Assembly (NCBI GenBank): GCA_949127695.1
Contig: CASBQH010000249.1
Location: 1-15,003 of the forward strand
Length of the DNA: 15,003 bases
Source: Synechococcales cyanobacterium PMM_0073
GTDB lineage: Bacteria; Cyanobacteriota; Cyanobacteriia; Elainellales; Elainellaceae
Direction: 5' to 3'
Below, in pieces: positions 14,685 through 15,003 of this stretch. Numbering within the stretch: the stretch's first letter is position 1; every line of letters begins with the position of its first letter. The notes beneath the pieces are model-generated. The model made no database searches. It was not told the origin of the DNA and worked only from the letters and a program-made list of their open reading frames with translations. Made by a program: the position numbers and the translations under genes.

Positions 14685-15003
14685 TCAATGAATAGAATAC
14701 CGAACTGATTGCTCTGACTCATCAGGCTTTAATCCGTTTGCAGCGGGCTGAGGCTGAGCAGGCCGATCAGAACCATCCGCTGCCAGCACTTTCACTCTAG
14801 CCTCGCCCGCTGCTAGCTGTAGCGTTAGCTCTTGCCCCACAGCCAGCGCCGCCGCCGAGCGCACCACCGCGCCATTCTCCTGACGCAGAATCGCATAGCC
14901 CCGATTCAGAACTGCCGCCGGGTCGAGCGTGATCAGCTTTTGGCGCAGCAGATGGCAATGTTGAGTGGCCGACTGGAGCCGATGCGTCGTGCTCTGCAAG
15001 AGC
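14685..15003 (-). CDS. xseA: Exodeoxyribonuclease VII large subunit, C-terminal part, cut by window edge
   Basis: About 105 C-terminal residues are visible, and the frame runs open off the right edge. The sequence [49 protein letters not shown] matches the conserved XseA C-terminus (L-x-P-x(2)-VL-x-RGYAI...G-x(4)-SA...G). A helical stretch before it ([17 protein letters not shown]) fits the coiled-coil part. The last 25 or so residues are a low-complexity tail. The catalytic and OB-fold parts lie outside the window. It directly precedes xseB. Confidence 0.93.
   Translation of the reverse strand, partial: LLQSTTHRLQSATQHCHLLRQKLITLDPAAVLNRGYAILRQENGAVVRSAAALAVGQELTLQLAAGEARVKVLAADGSDRPAQPQPAANGLKPDESEQSVRYSIH

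Noticed and set aside
1..15003. HIP1 octamer (GCGATCGC) as a cyanobacterial signature
   Set aside because: I found several CGATCG-containing sites but no full octamer by eye, so it was not used as evidence for the host.

Overview
The window looks like ordinary chromosome from a cyanobacterium, probably a filamentous or Leptolyngbya-like lineage with moderately high GC. The support is a pentapeptide-repeat protein of thylakoid-lumen type, a ureA gene with no ureB or ureC beside it, a tRNA-Gln without an encoded CCA, weak or absent Shine-Dalgarno sites on most genes, and a two-gene module that I associate with cyanobacteria. I cannot name a species. I saw no transposase, integrase, CRISPR array, rRNA or prophage gene.

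Layout, left to right. Positions 1-150 (minus) hold the N-terminus of a membrane-anchored protein. A GDP-mannose-forming mannose-1-phosphate guanylyltransferase (343-1392, minus) is divergent from an LCP-family cell-envelope transferase (1728-3149, plus), which is followed by an exported pentapeptide-repeat protein (3189-3776, plus). Together these suggest surface-polysaccharide synthesis and attachment. A minus-strand series follows, in transcription order aroB (6991-5858), an AI-2E family membrane protein (5815-4748), then an SGNH/GDSL hydrolase (4525-3800). Five 15-bp tandem repeats lie between the last two.

The centre of interest is 7293-11956. A 708-residue helical protein with a long acidic low-complexity tail is followed by an 842-residue protein. 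The second has an acidic low-complexity N-terminus and then a diverged actin/Hsp70-type (ASKHA) ATPase fold. The junction contains ten consecutive A residues (9404-9413). A -1 shift there joins the two frames into one open protein, and the second frame has no ATG for its first 509 codons. Programmed slippage, a sequencing error in the run, and two separate genes with a TTG start are all possible. The same low-complexity style and a recurring D-L-F motif lie on both sides of the junction.

The right part holds recQ (11965-13836, minus), tRNA-Gln(UUG) with a readable sigma70-type promoter, ureA (14116-14418, plus), and xseB with the 3' end of xseA (minus), which encode exonuclease VII.

A theme of the window is short tandem duplication with units of 11-16 bp at about ten places. 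Some lie between genes. Others lie in coding sequence, where units are 12 or 15 bp and keep the frame. Examples are the aroB C-terminus and the linkers of the two large proteins.
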